Translations under genes and position numbers: made by a program | Assembly: GCA_963847615.1 (NCBI GenBank) | Contig: CAWKAN010000030.1 | Span: forward strand, 71,244 to 135,243 | Direction of reading: 5' to 3' | Length of the DNA: 64,000 nucleotides | Source of the DNA: Palsa-883 sp963847615 | GTDB lineage: Bacteria > Pseudomonadota > Alphaproteobacteria > Acetobacterales > Acetobacteraceae | Shown here: in pieces, positions 9,324 to 18,199 of the stretch | How the letters are laid out: the number at the start of each line of letters is the position of its first letter | Position numbering within the stretch: position 1 is the stretch's first letter | Notes under the pieces: model-generated | Database searches by the model: none | What the model was told of the DNA's origin: nothing | What the model saw: only the letters and a program-made list of their open reading frames with translations

Positions 9324-10981
9324 TTAGTGAGCGAGACGGACCTTGCCGGCATCAGCGGTCGCCAGCGACGGGGCGCAGCCACCGAGACGGACCTTGCCGG
9401 CGTCAGCGGTCGCCAGCGACGGGGCGCAGCCGCCGAGACGGACCTTGCCGGCGTCAGCGGTCGCCAGCGACGGGGCGCAGCCGCCGAGACGGACCTTGCC
9501 GGCATCAGCGGTCGCCAGCGACGGGGCGCAGCCACCGAGACGGACCTTGCCGGCGTCAGCGGTCGCCAGCGACGGGGCGCAGCCGCCGAGACGGACCTTG
9601 CCGGCATCAGCGGTCGCCAGCGACGGGGCGCAGCCGCCGAGACGGACCTTGCCGGCGTCAGCGGTCGCCAGCGACGGGGCGCAGCCGCCGAGACGGACCT
9701 TGCCGGCGTCAGCGGTCGCCAGCGACGGGGCGCAGCCGCCGAGACGGACCTTGCCGGCGTCAGCGGTCGCCAGCGACGGGGCGCAGCCGCCGAGACGGAC
9801 CTTGCCGGCGTCAGCGGTCGCCAGCGATGGGGCGCAGCCGCCGAGACGGACCTTGCCGACGTCAGCGGTCGCCAGCGATGGGGCGCAGCCACCGAGACGG
9901 ACCTTGCCGGCGTCAGCGGTCGCCAGCGACGGGGCGCAGCCGCCGAGACGGACCTTGCCGGCGTCAGCGGTCGCCAGCGACGGGGCGCAGCCGCCGAGAC
10001 GGACCTTGCCGGCGTCAGCGGTCGCCAGCGATGGGGCGCAGCCACCGAGACGGACCTTGCCGGCGTCAGCGGTCGCCAGCGACGGGGCGCAGCCGCCGAG
10101 ACGGACCTTGCCGGCGTCAGCGGTCGCCAGCGACGGGGCGCAGCCGCCGAGACGGACCTTGCCGGCGTCAGCGGTCGCCAGCGATGGGGCGCAGCCGCCG
10201 AGACGGACCTTGCCGGCGTCAGCGGTCGCCAGCGACGGGGCGCAGCCGCCGAGACGGACCTTGCCGGCGTCAGCGGTCGCCAGCGAGGGGCGCAGCCACC
10301 GAGACGGACCTTGCCGACGTCAGCGGTCGCCAGCGACGGGGCGCAGCCGCCGAGACGGACCTTGCCGGCGTCAGCGGTCGCCAGCGATGGGGCGCAGCCA
10401 CCGAGACGGACCTTGCCGACGTCAGCGGTCGCCAGCGACGGGGCGCAGCCGCCGAGACGGACCTTGCCGGCGTCAGCGGTCGCCAGCGACGGGGCGCAGC
10501 CGCCGAGACGGACCTTGCCGGCGTCAGCGGTCGCCAGCGATGGGGCGCAGCCGCCGAGACGGACCTTGCCGGCGTCAGCGGTCGCCAGCGACGGGGCGCA
10601 GCCGCCGAGACGGACCTTGCCGGCGTCAGCGGTCGCCAGCGATGGGGCGCAGCCACCGAGACGGACCTTGCCGACGTCAGCGGTCGCCAGCGATGGGGCG
10701 CAGCCACCGAGACGGACCTTGCCGGCGTCAGCGGTCGCCAGCGACGGGGCGCAGCCGCCGAGACGGACCTTGCCGGCGTCAGCGGTCGCCAGCGATGGGG
10801 CGCAGCCGCCGAGACGGACCTTGCCGGCGTCAGCGGTCGCCAGCGACGGGGCGCAGCCGCCAAGACGGACCTTGCCGGCGTCAGCGGTCGCCAGCGACGG
10901 GGCGCAGCCGCCAAGCCGAACCTTGCCGGCGTCAGCAATCATCGGGAGCAGAGCGACGGTCGAGCGTGCGGCGATGGGCAT
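9324..10981 (-). pseudogene. Small protein expanded by 17-residue tandem repeats, frameshifted once
   Basis: From an ATG at 10981 with GGAAGG about ten bases upstream the frame reads MPIAARSTVALLPMI, then repeats of ADAGKVRLGGCAPSLAT. After the 14th copy of ADAGKVRL a 50-base unit (10251-10300, lacking one C near 10286) throws the frame off. If that base is restored, the frame runs through all remaining units and stops at 9324-9326 right after the last one (ADAGKVRLAH, stop), giving 552 residues with 32 copies. Without the repeats the ancestral product would be only about 25 residues. Each unit has one Cys preceded by Gly-Gly. I do not recognise the family. It precedes a DUF6065 gene. Whether the peptide is made is unknown; four other frames are open too because of the repeat length. 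Confidence 0.5.
9333..10938. repeat. 51-bp minisatellite, 31 full units plus a partial one
   Basis: Consecutive units begin at 9333 and every 51 bases after (GAGACGGACCTTGCCGG...), except unit 19, which is 50 bases. The 32nd, at 10913, decays after about 26 bases. Units differ at only a few sites: GGC(G/A)TCAG versus GACGTCAG, GACGGGG versus GATGGGG, and GCCGCC versus GCCACC; the two units next to the gene start have AAG for GAG. Variants recur in blocks, which suggests duplication of groups of units. Because 51 is a multiple of three, five of six frames stay open through the array. Confidence 0.97.
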
Positions 10982-11273
10982 CACAAAAGGTCCTTCCCTG
11001 ACCAACCGAAATTTTGAACGTTCTCCGCCGGGAACTGCACACCCCGTGCGTCATGGAAGGACGATGCCATATTGAGGATTAATTACCGTTCTTTTCACGT
11101 TACCTGAGCGTCAAATCGTCTTGGTTGCAAAGAAGTCATTCATTTCTAACGGCTCCAAGTCAATTCATCGGGCGGCAGCCCGCTGCCGGCCGCCTCACCA
11201 TGGGAAACGAAAAGTGAACTTTGTCCGACAGCCGCCTGCCATTGCGCCGGCCGGCTGTGCCGGCCGCATCGGC

Positions 11274-12713
11274 TCAGGCCGCGGTGCCGCCCACCGTCAG
11301 CCCGGTCAGCTTGATCGTCGGCTGCCCGACGCCCACCGGCACGCCCTGCCCGTTCTTGCCGCATGTGCCGACACCCGGGTCCAGCGCCATGTCGTTGCCG
11401 ATCATCGCGACCTTGGTCAGCGCATCCGGCCCGTTGCCGATCAGGGTCGCCCCCTTCACCGGTGCCGTCACCTTGCCATCCTCGATCAGATAGGCCTCGG
11501 AGGCGGAAAACACGAACTTGCCCGAGGTGATGTCCACCTGGCCGCCACCGAAATTCACCGCATACAGGCCGCGCCTGACCGAGCGGATCATCTCCTCCGG
11601 CGTGTGCGACCCGCCGAGCATGATCGTGTTGGTCATCCGCGGCATCGGCGCATGCGCATAGGATTCCCGCCTGCCGTTGCCGGTGGCGCGCATGCCCATC
11701 AGCCGCGCATTCAACCGATCCTGTAGATAGCCGGTCAGCACGCCGTCCTCGATCAGCACGGTGCGGCTGCTCGGCGTGCCCTCGTCGTCCACCGTCAGGC
11801 TGCCGCGCCGGTCGGGCAGCGTGCCGTCGTCGACCACGGTCACCCCGGGCGCGCCGATACGCTTTCCCATCAGGCCGGCAAACGCCGAGGTCTGCTTGCG
11901 GTTGAAGTCGCCCTCCAGCCCGTGGCCGATCGCCTCGTGCAGCAGGATGCCCGGCCAACCGGACCCGAGCACCACCGCCATCTCCCCGGCCGGCGCCGGG
12001 CGGCTGTCGAGATTGACCAACGCCTGGCGCAACGCCTCGTCGACCGCGGCGCGCCAGGCCGCCGGCGTCGTCATCGTCTCGTAGCCGAAGCGCCCGCCGG
12101 TGCCGAAGCTGCCGGTCTCGCGCCGCCCGTCCTGCTCCACCACCACCGACACGTTCAGCCGCACCAGCGGGCGCAGATCGGCCACCCGGGTGCCGTCGGC
12201 GCGCAGGATCTGCACCGCCTGCCACTCGCCGCTCAGTGACGCCATCACCTGCCTGACCCGCGCATCCTTGCCGCGCGCATAGGCGTCGATCTCGCCCAGC
12301 ACCGCGGTGCGCGCGCCGAAGCCGGTGCCGGCCAGCGGATTGGCATCGGAATAGAGCCGCGAATTGGTCGCCCGCGGCGGTTCGGCCGCGGTGCCGGAAT
12401 GCCCCGCCGCGACCGCCGCCACGCTGGCCGCCGCGCGCCCAAGGGCGGCGTCCGACAGCTCCCCGGCATGGGCATAGCCGGTGGCTTCCCCGGCCACCGC
12501 GCGCAGCCCGAAGCCCAGCGTGGTGTCGAAGCCGGCGCTGCGGATGCGTCCGTCGTCCAGGCTGATCTGCTCGCTCTCGCGATATTCGAGGAACAGCTCG
12601 CCGTCATCGCTGCCCACCAGCGCGGCGCCGAGGTGGCGCTGCGCCGCGGCGCGGTCAAGCTGGGCGTCGGCACGCTCGAAAAACAGCCGATCGGTCGCGG
12701 CAAGTGCGGTCAT
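11274..12713 (-). CDS. tldD: Metalloprotease TldD
   Basis: A 479-residue TldD: zinc motif HEAIGH at 259-264 followed by GLEGDF, and the C-terminal NFGGGQVDITSGKF and TCGKNGQGVPVGVG blocks. TldD pairs with PmbA/TldE to degrade small unfolded peptides; the complex processes microcin B17 and PQQ-like precursors and affects CcdA turnover. No tldE is in the window. Length matches the family. The start at 12713 (MTALAATDRLFF) fits homologues. The 271 bases to ctaA upstream hold no recognisable gene; the 292 bases downstream up to the repeat-protein start likewise. Confidence 0.97.
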   Translation of the reverse strand: MTALAATDRLFFERADAQLDRAAAQRHLGAALVGSDDGELFLEYRESEQISLDDGRIRSAGFDTTLGFGLRAVAGEATGYAHAGELSDAALGRAAASVAAVAAGHSGTAAEPPRATNSRLYSDANPLAGTGFGARTAVLGEIDAYARGKDARVRQVMASLSGEWQAVQILRADGTRVADLRPLVRLNVSVVVEQDGRRETGSFGTGGRFGYETMTTPAAWRAAVDEALRQALVNLDSRPAPAGEMAVVLGSGWPGILLHEAIGHGLEGDFNRKQTSAFAGLMGKRIGAPGVTVVDDGTLPDRRGSLTVDDEGTPSSRTVLIEDGVLTGYLQDRLNARLMGMRATGNGRRESYAHAPMPRMTNTIMLGGSHTPEEMIRSVRRGLYAVNFGGGQVDITSGKFVFSASEAYLIEDGKVTAPVKGATLIGNGPDALTKVAMIGNDMALDPGVGTCGKNGQGVPVGVGQPTIKLTGLTVGGTAA

Positions 12714-12981
12714 ACTGGCCCTCCTGTTCGAAACTTGGTCCGCCGTCCGGCCAAATCAACCGCAAGGCGGGCAGCCGCGGCCGCCCGTCAAGTCCCTCGA
12801 CCAGCGCGCGTACCAGGTGAAGCCCGAACCCGGCCCCCCACGAACCGCCACGCCAGCGTGCTGTCGAGCCGGGTGAACGGCTCGAATGCCGGCGCCAGAT
12901 CGGCCCCGCCGCCACGTCGCGGCCGGCGCCCCTCACCGTGCCCTGGGCGCCACGTTGCGCCGGGCATCGCATTGCGCGGCA

Positions 12982-14061
12982 TCAAGTTGCCCCGCGCAGC
13001 GCATGCAGCGTCGCCAGCGCCGCGGTCAGCACCAACACGGCCCCGGCCTGGTGCGCCGCGGCGAGCGCGACCGGCACCACCAGCAGCAGGGTCGCCACGC
13101 CTAATATATACTGCAACGCCACCACGCCCCCCAGCGCCAGGATCACGCCACGCGCCGGCCGCAGCGAGCGGACCGAGAGACCGACGCCGACGAACGCCGC
13201 GCTGACGATCGCGGTCAGCGTCGCCAGGGCCCGATGGTCGAACTGCACGGCGGCGATGTTCTCGGTCAGGTTGCGCAGCCAGGGCGACAGCCGGGCGTAA
13301 TCCGCCGGCACCAGGTGACCGGCCATCAGCGGAAACGTGTTGTAGTCGTAGCCGGCATGCGTGCCGGCGACAAAGCCGCCGGCGACGATGGTCAGGCCAA
13401 CCAGCGCGCAGCACAGCGCGGCCAACCGCCGCAGCACCCGCACGCCGGCCAGCGCGACCGGCACCGGGCGCAACACGCCAAGCCCGATCCACACGATGGC
13501 GGCATACAGCACCAGCGCCAGCACCAGGTGAATGACCAGCCGGTAGGGCGAGACCGCCGTGGTGTCGGGCAGGAAGCCCGAGGCGACCATGAACCAGCCG
13601 ACCGCCCCCTGCAGCCCGCCGAGCACGAACAGCAACGCCAGGCCGGGCCGCAACCGCCGCTCGATCCGCCCGGTCGCCCAGAACCAGATCAGCGGCACCA
13701 GAAACGCCAGGCCGATCAACCGGCCCCACAGCCGATGCGTCCACTCCAGCCAGAAGATGTGCTTGAAGCCGGCCAGGCCGAAGCCTGCGTTGACCAGCGC
13801 GTATTGCGGAATCTGCTTGTAGAGATCGAACAGCTTCTGCCAGTCGGCCTGGTTGAGCGGCGGCAGAACGCCGCTGACCGGCGCCCATTCCATGATCGAC
13901 AGGCCGGACCCGGTCAGCCGCGTCACCCCGCCCAGCACCACCATCACCAGGATCATGCCGGCAACGCCGAACAGCCATAGCGCGACCAGCCGACGATTGG
14001 CCCCCTCGGCAGCCCGGTCGCCGGGCGGAAGGTCGGAAAAGTTGCGTACATCGAACGGCAT
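12982..14061 (-). CDS. ctaA: Heme A synthase
   Basis: A 359-residue membrane protein, alphaproteobacterial (type 2) CtaA. It oxidises the C8 methyl of heme O to the formyl of heme A for aa3-type cytochrome oxidase. Visible marks: GGVTRLTGSGLSIMEW, PVSGVLPPL, the heme-binding histidines in EWTHRLWGR and in VIHLVLALVLY, FVAGTHAGYDYNTFPLM, VQFDHRALA and AAAHQAGAVLVL. Eight hydrophobic helices are apparent. The ATG at 14061 (MPFDVRNFSD) is preferred to a longer upstream frame that lacks family similarity. No cox genes are nearby. Confidence 0.97.
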   Translation of the reverse strand: MPFDVRNFSDLPPGDRAAEGANRRLVALWLFGVAGMILVMVVLGGVTRLTGSGLSIMEWAPVSGVLPPLNQADWQKLFDLYKQIPQYALVNAGFGLAGFKHIFWLEWTHRLWGRLIGLAFLVPLIWFWATGRIERRLRPGLALLFVLGGLQGAVGWFMVASGFLPDTTAVSPYRLVIHLVLALVLYAAIVWIGLGVLRPVPVALAGVRVLRRLAALCCALVGLTIVAGGFVAGTHAGYDYNTFPLMAGHLVPADYARLSPWLRNLTENIAAVQFDHRALATLTAIVSAAFVGVGLSVRSLRPARGVILALGGVVALQYILGVATLLLVVPVALAAAHQAGAVLVLTAALATLHALRGAT

Positions 14062-14229
14062 GGCCGCCACTATACCGCGGTCGCACCGCACGCAAACCTG
14101 TAACCGCCTGACGCAAGCTCGGCGCGTCGCCCCGAACCCCACCAAGCGACGCTGCCCCTTGGCGGGGGCCGGCGCGAAGCGGTGGCCTTGCTTCGGCTCG
14201 CCCGGGTCGCAGCCGCCGAGCCGAGCGGA

Positions 14230-15231
14230 TCACGCGGCCGAACGGCCGCGTTTGAGGGCGGGGTGCACGGTTTTGCCGATGATGTGCATGTCGGTGCCGA
14301 TGACGTGAGCACTGGAGCCGACGATCAGCTGGTCCGCGCCGGTGACGATGCTGCGATCCTTGTCGGTGTAGGGCAGTGAGGCCAGGAAGTGCTGCATGCA
14401 ATTCAACCTGGCGCGTTTCTTGTCGTCCGCCTTGACGATGGTCCAGGGCGCGTCGGCGGTGTCGGTGTGGAAGAACATCGCCTCCTTCGCCTCGGTGTAG
14501 TCGTCCCACTTGTCCATCGAGGCGCGGTCGATCGGCGAGAGTTTCCATTGCTTCAGCGGATCTGTCTCGCGGGCCGTGAAGCGCTTGCGCTGTTCCTGGC
14601 GACTGACGGAGAACCAGTATTTGAACAACAGTATGCCGGGGCGGACGAGCATGCGCTCGAACTCCGGGCACTGGCGCATGAACTCCAGGTAGTCGTTGGG
14701 GGTGCAGAAGCCCATCACCCGTTCGACGCCGGCACGATTGTACCAGGAGCGATCGAACAGCACGATTTCGCCGGCGGCCGGCAGGGGCGTCACGTAGCGC
14801 TGGAAGTACCACTGGGTCTGTTCGCGCTCGGTCGGTTTCGGCAGCGCCACGACGCGCGCCGAGCGGGGGTTCATGTGCTCCATGTAGCGTTTGATGGTGC
14901 CGCCCTTGCCGGCGGCGTCACGGCCCTCGAACAGCATGACGATGCGCTGGCCGGTTTCCTGCACCCAGCGCTGGGCCTTCAGCAGCTCACGCTGGAGCTC
15001 CAGCATGTGTTCCTCGTACGGACCGTTGCGCATGCGGGTCTCGTAGGGATAGGCGCCGGACTCGAACAGCCGGTGGATGGCCGCGGGATCGCTGCGCAGC
15101 GCCGCGGCGGTGGGACGCGGCGACGAGCGGGCCGGATTCGTTGCGGCCGGCGCAGCGTCGGCGGGGGCGCTGGTCGCCGGCGTGGCCGATGGCGTGCTGC
15201 CGTTGGATTTCATGCTGCCCTGTTCCGACAT
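14230..15231 (-). CDS. ppk2: Polyphosphate kinase 2
   Basis: A 333-residue class I PPK2, which uses polyphosphate to phosphorylate nucleoside diphosphates (or the reverse). Walker A is GRDAAGKGGT (103-112), the lid region has VALPKPTEREQTQWYFQRY, and Walker B is FDRSWYNR (159-166). The first 45 residues are Ser/Ala/Pro-rich and poorly structured; conserved sequence begins at HRLFESGAYPYE. The C-terminus IVTGADQLIVGSSAHVIG extends past the usual core. The start at 15231 could be 15213 instead (second Met). It is monocistronic. Confidence 0.95.
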   Translation of the reverse strand: MSEQGSMKSNGSTPSATPATSAPADAAPAATNPARSSPRPTAAALRSDPAAIHRLFESGAYPYETRMRNGPYEEHMLELQRELLKAQRWVQETGQRIVMLFEGRDAAGKGGTIKRYMEHMNPRSARVVALPKPTEREQTQWYFQRYVTPLPAAGEIVLFDRSWYNRAGVERVMGFCTPNDYLEFMRQCPEFERMLVRPGILLFKYWFSVSRQEQRKRFTARETDPLKQWKLSPIDRASMDKWDDYTEAKEAMFFHTDTADAPWTIVKADDKKRARLNCMQHFLASLPYTDKDRSIVTGADQLIVGSSAHVIGTDMHIIGKTVHPALKRGRSAA

Positions 15232-15782
15232 AGTGCGCTCCGTTCCACCACGACGTGACGCGGCATGACGCGGACCGATGCTGCCCGGGCGTCGCGGGAT
15301 GCTGCGCTGGCGGCGAGGCTGCGTCAGACGCTGCCACCGGCCGGGCGCACGGCGCGCGAGCTCCGAGCGGACCGGCGGCCAACGCCCTGTCCGCCTCGCC
15401 AGCTCGGGGTTCTGCGCGCGCGCCGTAAAGATCGCATTAATGCGTGCACTCGCCGGCCGATGCCGCGTCGCGTCTCCGGGGGGGCATCGCCGTCAGCAAC
15501 GGCGGGGCGCCGCCGCGCCGGTGGCCAATGCCCATTTGGCGAACCGGCCTGGCAGCCGGGGACAGCGCGAGCGCGTTGAACCGGCCGTCGGCGTGACGGC
15601 ATGGTGCGCGCGAACCTGCGCCGACAAGGAACCCGGCCGCTGTGCCCCACTGTGGAACCCGCACGCGGAACACTGAACGGGAACGCCGCGACGGGCGGCG
15701 TCGCAGGGTTCGAATTTTCGCGCCTGTGCCCCCCGCCCACCGCAGCTTGCCAGTCGGCGGCGGCGGCGATACTCCCCTGCCG
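15232..15782. other. Gene-free spacer between divergent ppk2 and yeiH-like genes
   Basis: About 550 GC-rich bases holding the two divergent promoters. Long open frames on both strands have no family signature and are explained by the base composition. I see no RNA gene or strong hairpin. Confidence 0.55.
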
Positions 15783-16832
15783 ATGCAGCAAAACATCGCC
15801 GTGACGGCCGGCTCCGGGCCACAGTTTGCTTCGCAACTGCGTCTGGCGGGCGGGGTTGTTCTTTGCCTGGGCATCGCCGCCCTGGCCTATGTCGCCGCGC
15901 GGTTTGCCCCGCTGGTCGGTGCGCCGCTGTTCGCCATCGCCATCGGCGTGGTGGTGACCAACACCGCGCGCGCGCCGCTGCGGCTGACCACCTGGCGGCT
16001 CGGCGATGTCAGCCGGCTGTGCCTCAAGGGCGGCATCATCCTGCTGGGCGCCAGCCTCGACATTGGCGACATCGCCCGCACCGGCCTCGGGTCGCTGCCG
16101 CTGTTGTTGGTCACCATGGTCGTCGGCCTGGGCTGCTCGCTCGGCCTCGGGCGGATGATGGGGGTGGAGTGGCGCATGCGCTGCCTGATCGGCATCGGCA
16201 CCACGATCTGCGGCGGCTCCGCGATCGCCGCGCTGGCCCCGGTGATCCGCGCCAAGGCCGAGGAGATCGCCTACGCGATCACCGTCATCTTCTTCTTCAA
16301 CATGGTCGCGGTGTTCACGTTTCCGGTGATCGGCCACCTGCTGGGGCTGAGCGACAACGGCTTCGGCCTGTGGGACGGCACGGCGGTGAACGACACCTCG
16401 GCGGTGGTGGCGGCCGGCTTCGCCTACAGCCAGGCCGCGGGGATCATCGCGACGATCGTCAAGCTGACCCGCACCACGCTGATCATCCCGCTGGTGATCG
16501 GCTTCGGCCTGGCGATGCCGTGGCTGGACCCGTCGTCGGCGCGCAGCGAGATGTCGCTGGCGCGGCGGGTCTATCACGCGGTGCCCGGGTTCATCCTGTT
16601 GTTCGTACTGGCGGCGGGGCTGAACAGCCTTGGGCTGCTGGGCCATTACGCGCCCGACGTGCAACTGCTGGGCCGCTGGGTGATGGTGATCGCGCTGGCG
16701 GCGGTGGGGCTGCAGGCGCACTGGCGGGCCTTTGCCGGTGCCGGGACCAAGCCGTTGCTGCTGGGGTTTTCCACCTGGATCGCGGTCGCGGTTGCCAGCC
16801 TGGCGATCCAGACCTGGACCCACGCGCTGTAG
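15783..16832 (+). CDS. yeiH: YeiH family putative sulfate exporter (UPF0324)
   Basis: A 349-residue protein with about ten hydrophobic helices. Family blocks are LKGGIILLGASLDIGDI, IGIGTTICGGSAIAALAPVI, FFFNMVAVFTFPVIGHLLGL and WDGTAVNDTSAVVAAG, all in the right order. Members are inner-membrane proteins suggested to export sulfite/sulfate or short organosulfonates; the substrate here is not shown by sequence. The ATG at 15783 lies shortly before the first helix; an upstream frame adds a basic stretch without similarity. Convergent with ltaE downstream. Confidence 0.9.
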   Translation: MQQNIAVTAGSGPQFASQLRLAGGVVLCLGIAALAYVAARFAPLVGAPLFAIAIGVVVTNTARAPLRLTTWRLGDVSRLCLKGGIILLGASLDIGDIARTGLGSLPLLLVTMVVGLGCSLGLGRMMGVEWRMRCLIGIGTTICGGSAIAALAPVIRAKAEEIAYAITVIFFFNMVAVFTFPVIGHLLGLSDNGFGLWDGTAVNDTSAVVAAGFAYSQAAGIIATIVKLTRTTLIIPLVIGFGLAMPWLDPSSARSEMSLARRVYHAVPGFILLFVLAAGLNSLGLLGHYAPDVQLLGRWVMVIALAAVGLQAHWRAFAGAGTKPLLLGFSTWIAVAVASLAIQTWTHAL

Positions 16833-16930
16833 GCAGGCGCGACGACCCGCCGTTCGAGCGGGTCCGGGTGATTTGCCGCCGGACCGCTGCCGGCGCACCG
16901 AGGCTCGGCGCGACCGCCTCGCTTTTCCCA

Positions 16931-17035
16931 GGCGTGACCGACATCGGCGTGACCGACATCAGGGTGACGGACATCGGCGTGCTGGGCGTCGGCGTGCCCG
17001 ACATCGGCGTGAGGGAGGTCGGCGTGACGGGCGCC
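16931..17035. repeat. 15-bp tandem repeat, seven units
   Basis: Seven contiguous 15-base units of consensus GGCGTGACCGACATC, from perfect (units 1 and 2) to diverged (units 4, 6 and 7). It lies between the convergent stops of the yeiH-like gene and ltaE and starts 98 bases after the former. As 15 is a multiple of three it would encode pentapeptide repeats, but no plausible gene contains it. Confidence 0.9.
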
Positions 17036-17063
17036 GGCGACCGGCTGATCTCGGCGCGGCGGG

Positions 17064-18092
17064 TCAGGCGACCGCCCGGGCCAGCACCTCGCCCGCCAGC
17101 CGACACTGCGCCGCCGTCACGTCCAGATGCGTCACCGCGCGCACCGTGCGGGCCGCAAAGGCCGACACCAGCACGCCCTCGTGCTGCGCCCGGCGCACCA
17201 CCTCGGCAGCGTCGGGCAATCCGCTGGGCAGGTGGAAGATCACGATGTTGCTCTGCACCGTCGCCAGGTCCATCGCTGCCGCAGTCTCGGCCACGCGCGC
17301 GGCGATCAGCCTGGCGTTGGCGTGGTCCTCGGCGAGGCGCTCCAGGTTGTGGTCCAGCGCGAACCGGCCGGCGGCGGCCAGGATGCCGGATTGGCGCATC
17401 GCGCCGCCGAACATCCGCCGCGCCCGCACCGCGCGCGTCATGGCCTCGCGCGAGCCGGCGATCAGGCTGCCGACCGGGCAGCCGAGCCCCTTCGACAGCG
17501 CCACCGAGACCACGTCGAACGGCCCCGCCAGTTCGGCCAGGCTGCGCCCCGAGGCGATCGCGGCGTTGAACAGCCGCGCGCCGTCCAGGTAGGTGCCGAG
17601 GCCCAGCTCGCGCGCCGCGGCGCAGATCGCGTCCACCGCGTCCTGCGGCCAGACCACGCCGCCGCCGCGGTTGTGGGTGTTCTCCAGCACGACCAGCGTG
17701 GTCGGCGGGAAGATGATGTGGCCGCGCGGCTTGCAGGCGGCGCGCAGGTCCGCCGCGCCGAACAGCCCGCCGTGGCCGATGACGGTGAACTGCACGCCGG
17801 AATTGGCCGCCGCGGCGCCGGATTCGTGCCAGACGATGTGCGATTCCGCGCCCACCAGCACGTCGTCGCCGGGCCGCGTCAGCAGCTTCAGGCCGATCTG
17901 GTTCGCCATCGTGCCGCTGGGCAGGAAGATCGCCGCCTGCTTGCCGAGCAGTCCGGCGATGCGTTCCTGCAACGCATTGACCGAGGGGTCCTCGCCGTAC
18001 TGGTCGTCGCCCACCGGCGCGCGCGCCATCGCCGCGCGCATCGCCTCCGACGGCAGCGTGACGGTGTCCGAGCGCAGGTCGATGCGGTCCAT
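17064..18092 (-). CDS. ltaE: Low-specificity L-threonine aldolase
   Basis: A 342-residue PLP enzyme cleaving L-threonine/allo-threonine to glycine and acetaldehyde. It begins MDRIDLRSDTVTLPS, the family start; GDDQYGEDP (28-36), FLPSGTMANQ, the cofactor-binding YLDGARLF (168-175, Asp170) and VALSKGLGCPVGS with the Schiff-base Lys201 are all present. Length is normal. The ATG at 18092 has AGGAG eight bases upstream and is preferred over the ATG at 18110. Monocistronic; ends next to a 15-bp tandem array. Confidence 0.96.
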   Translation of the reverse strand: MDRIDLRSDTVTLPSEAMRAAMARAPVGDDQYGEDPSVNALQERIAGLLGKQAAIFLPSGTMANQIGLKLLTRPGDDVLVGAESHIVWHESGAAAANSGVQFTVIGHGGLFGAADLRAACKPRGHIIFPPTTLVVLENTHNRGGGVVWPQDAVDAICAAARELGLGTYLDGARLFNAAIASGRSLAELAGPFDVVSVALSKGLGCPVGSLIAGSREAMTRAVRARRMFGGAMRQSGILAAAGRFALDHNLERLAEDHANARLIAARVAETAAAMDLATVQSNIVIFHLPSGLPDAAEVVRRAQHEGVLVSAFAARTVRAVTHLDVTAAQCRLAGEVLARAVA

Positions 18093-18199
18093 GTCGAGGC
18101 TCCTGTTCAAGCCGGCGATCCTGGCGCCGCCGCGCGCCGGTGTGCAACGGCGCGCCGGTCGGTGGCACAGGGCGCGCGCAACCGCGCTTTTGCCGGCCG

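Noticed and set aside
9333..10938. CRISPR array
   Set aside because: Units are contiguous with no unique spacers; differences between units are a few recurring point changes.
10982..11120. Promoter for the repeat protein (TTGACG and TAATTA boxes on the minus strand)
   Set aside because: The spacing between boxes is about 23 bases, too long for a standard promoter.
11146..12225. Long open frames antisense to tldD, ctaA, uvrD, rne and other genes
   Set aside because: High GC content leaves few stops; the products are Arg/Pro/Gly-rich without family motifs, while the opposite strand has clear enzymes.
12714..12981. Fragment of a gene between tldD and ctaA (FEPFTRLDSTLAWRFVGG, GFGLHLVRALVEG in two frames)
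   Set aside because: The pieces look protein-like but I cannot match them to a family, and joining them needs a frame change; too weak to list as a gene.
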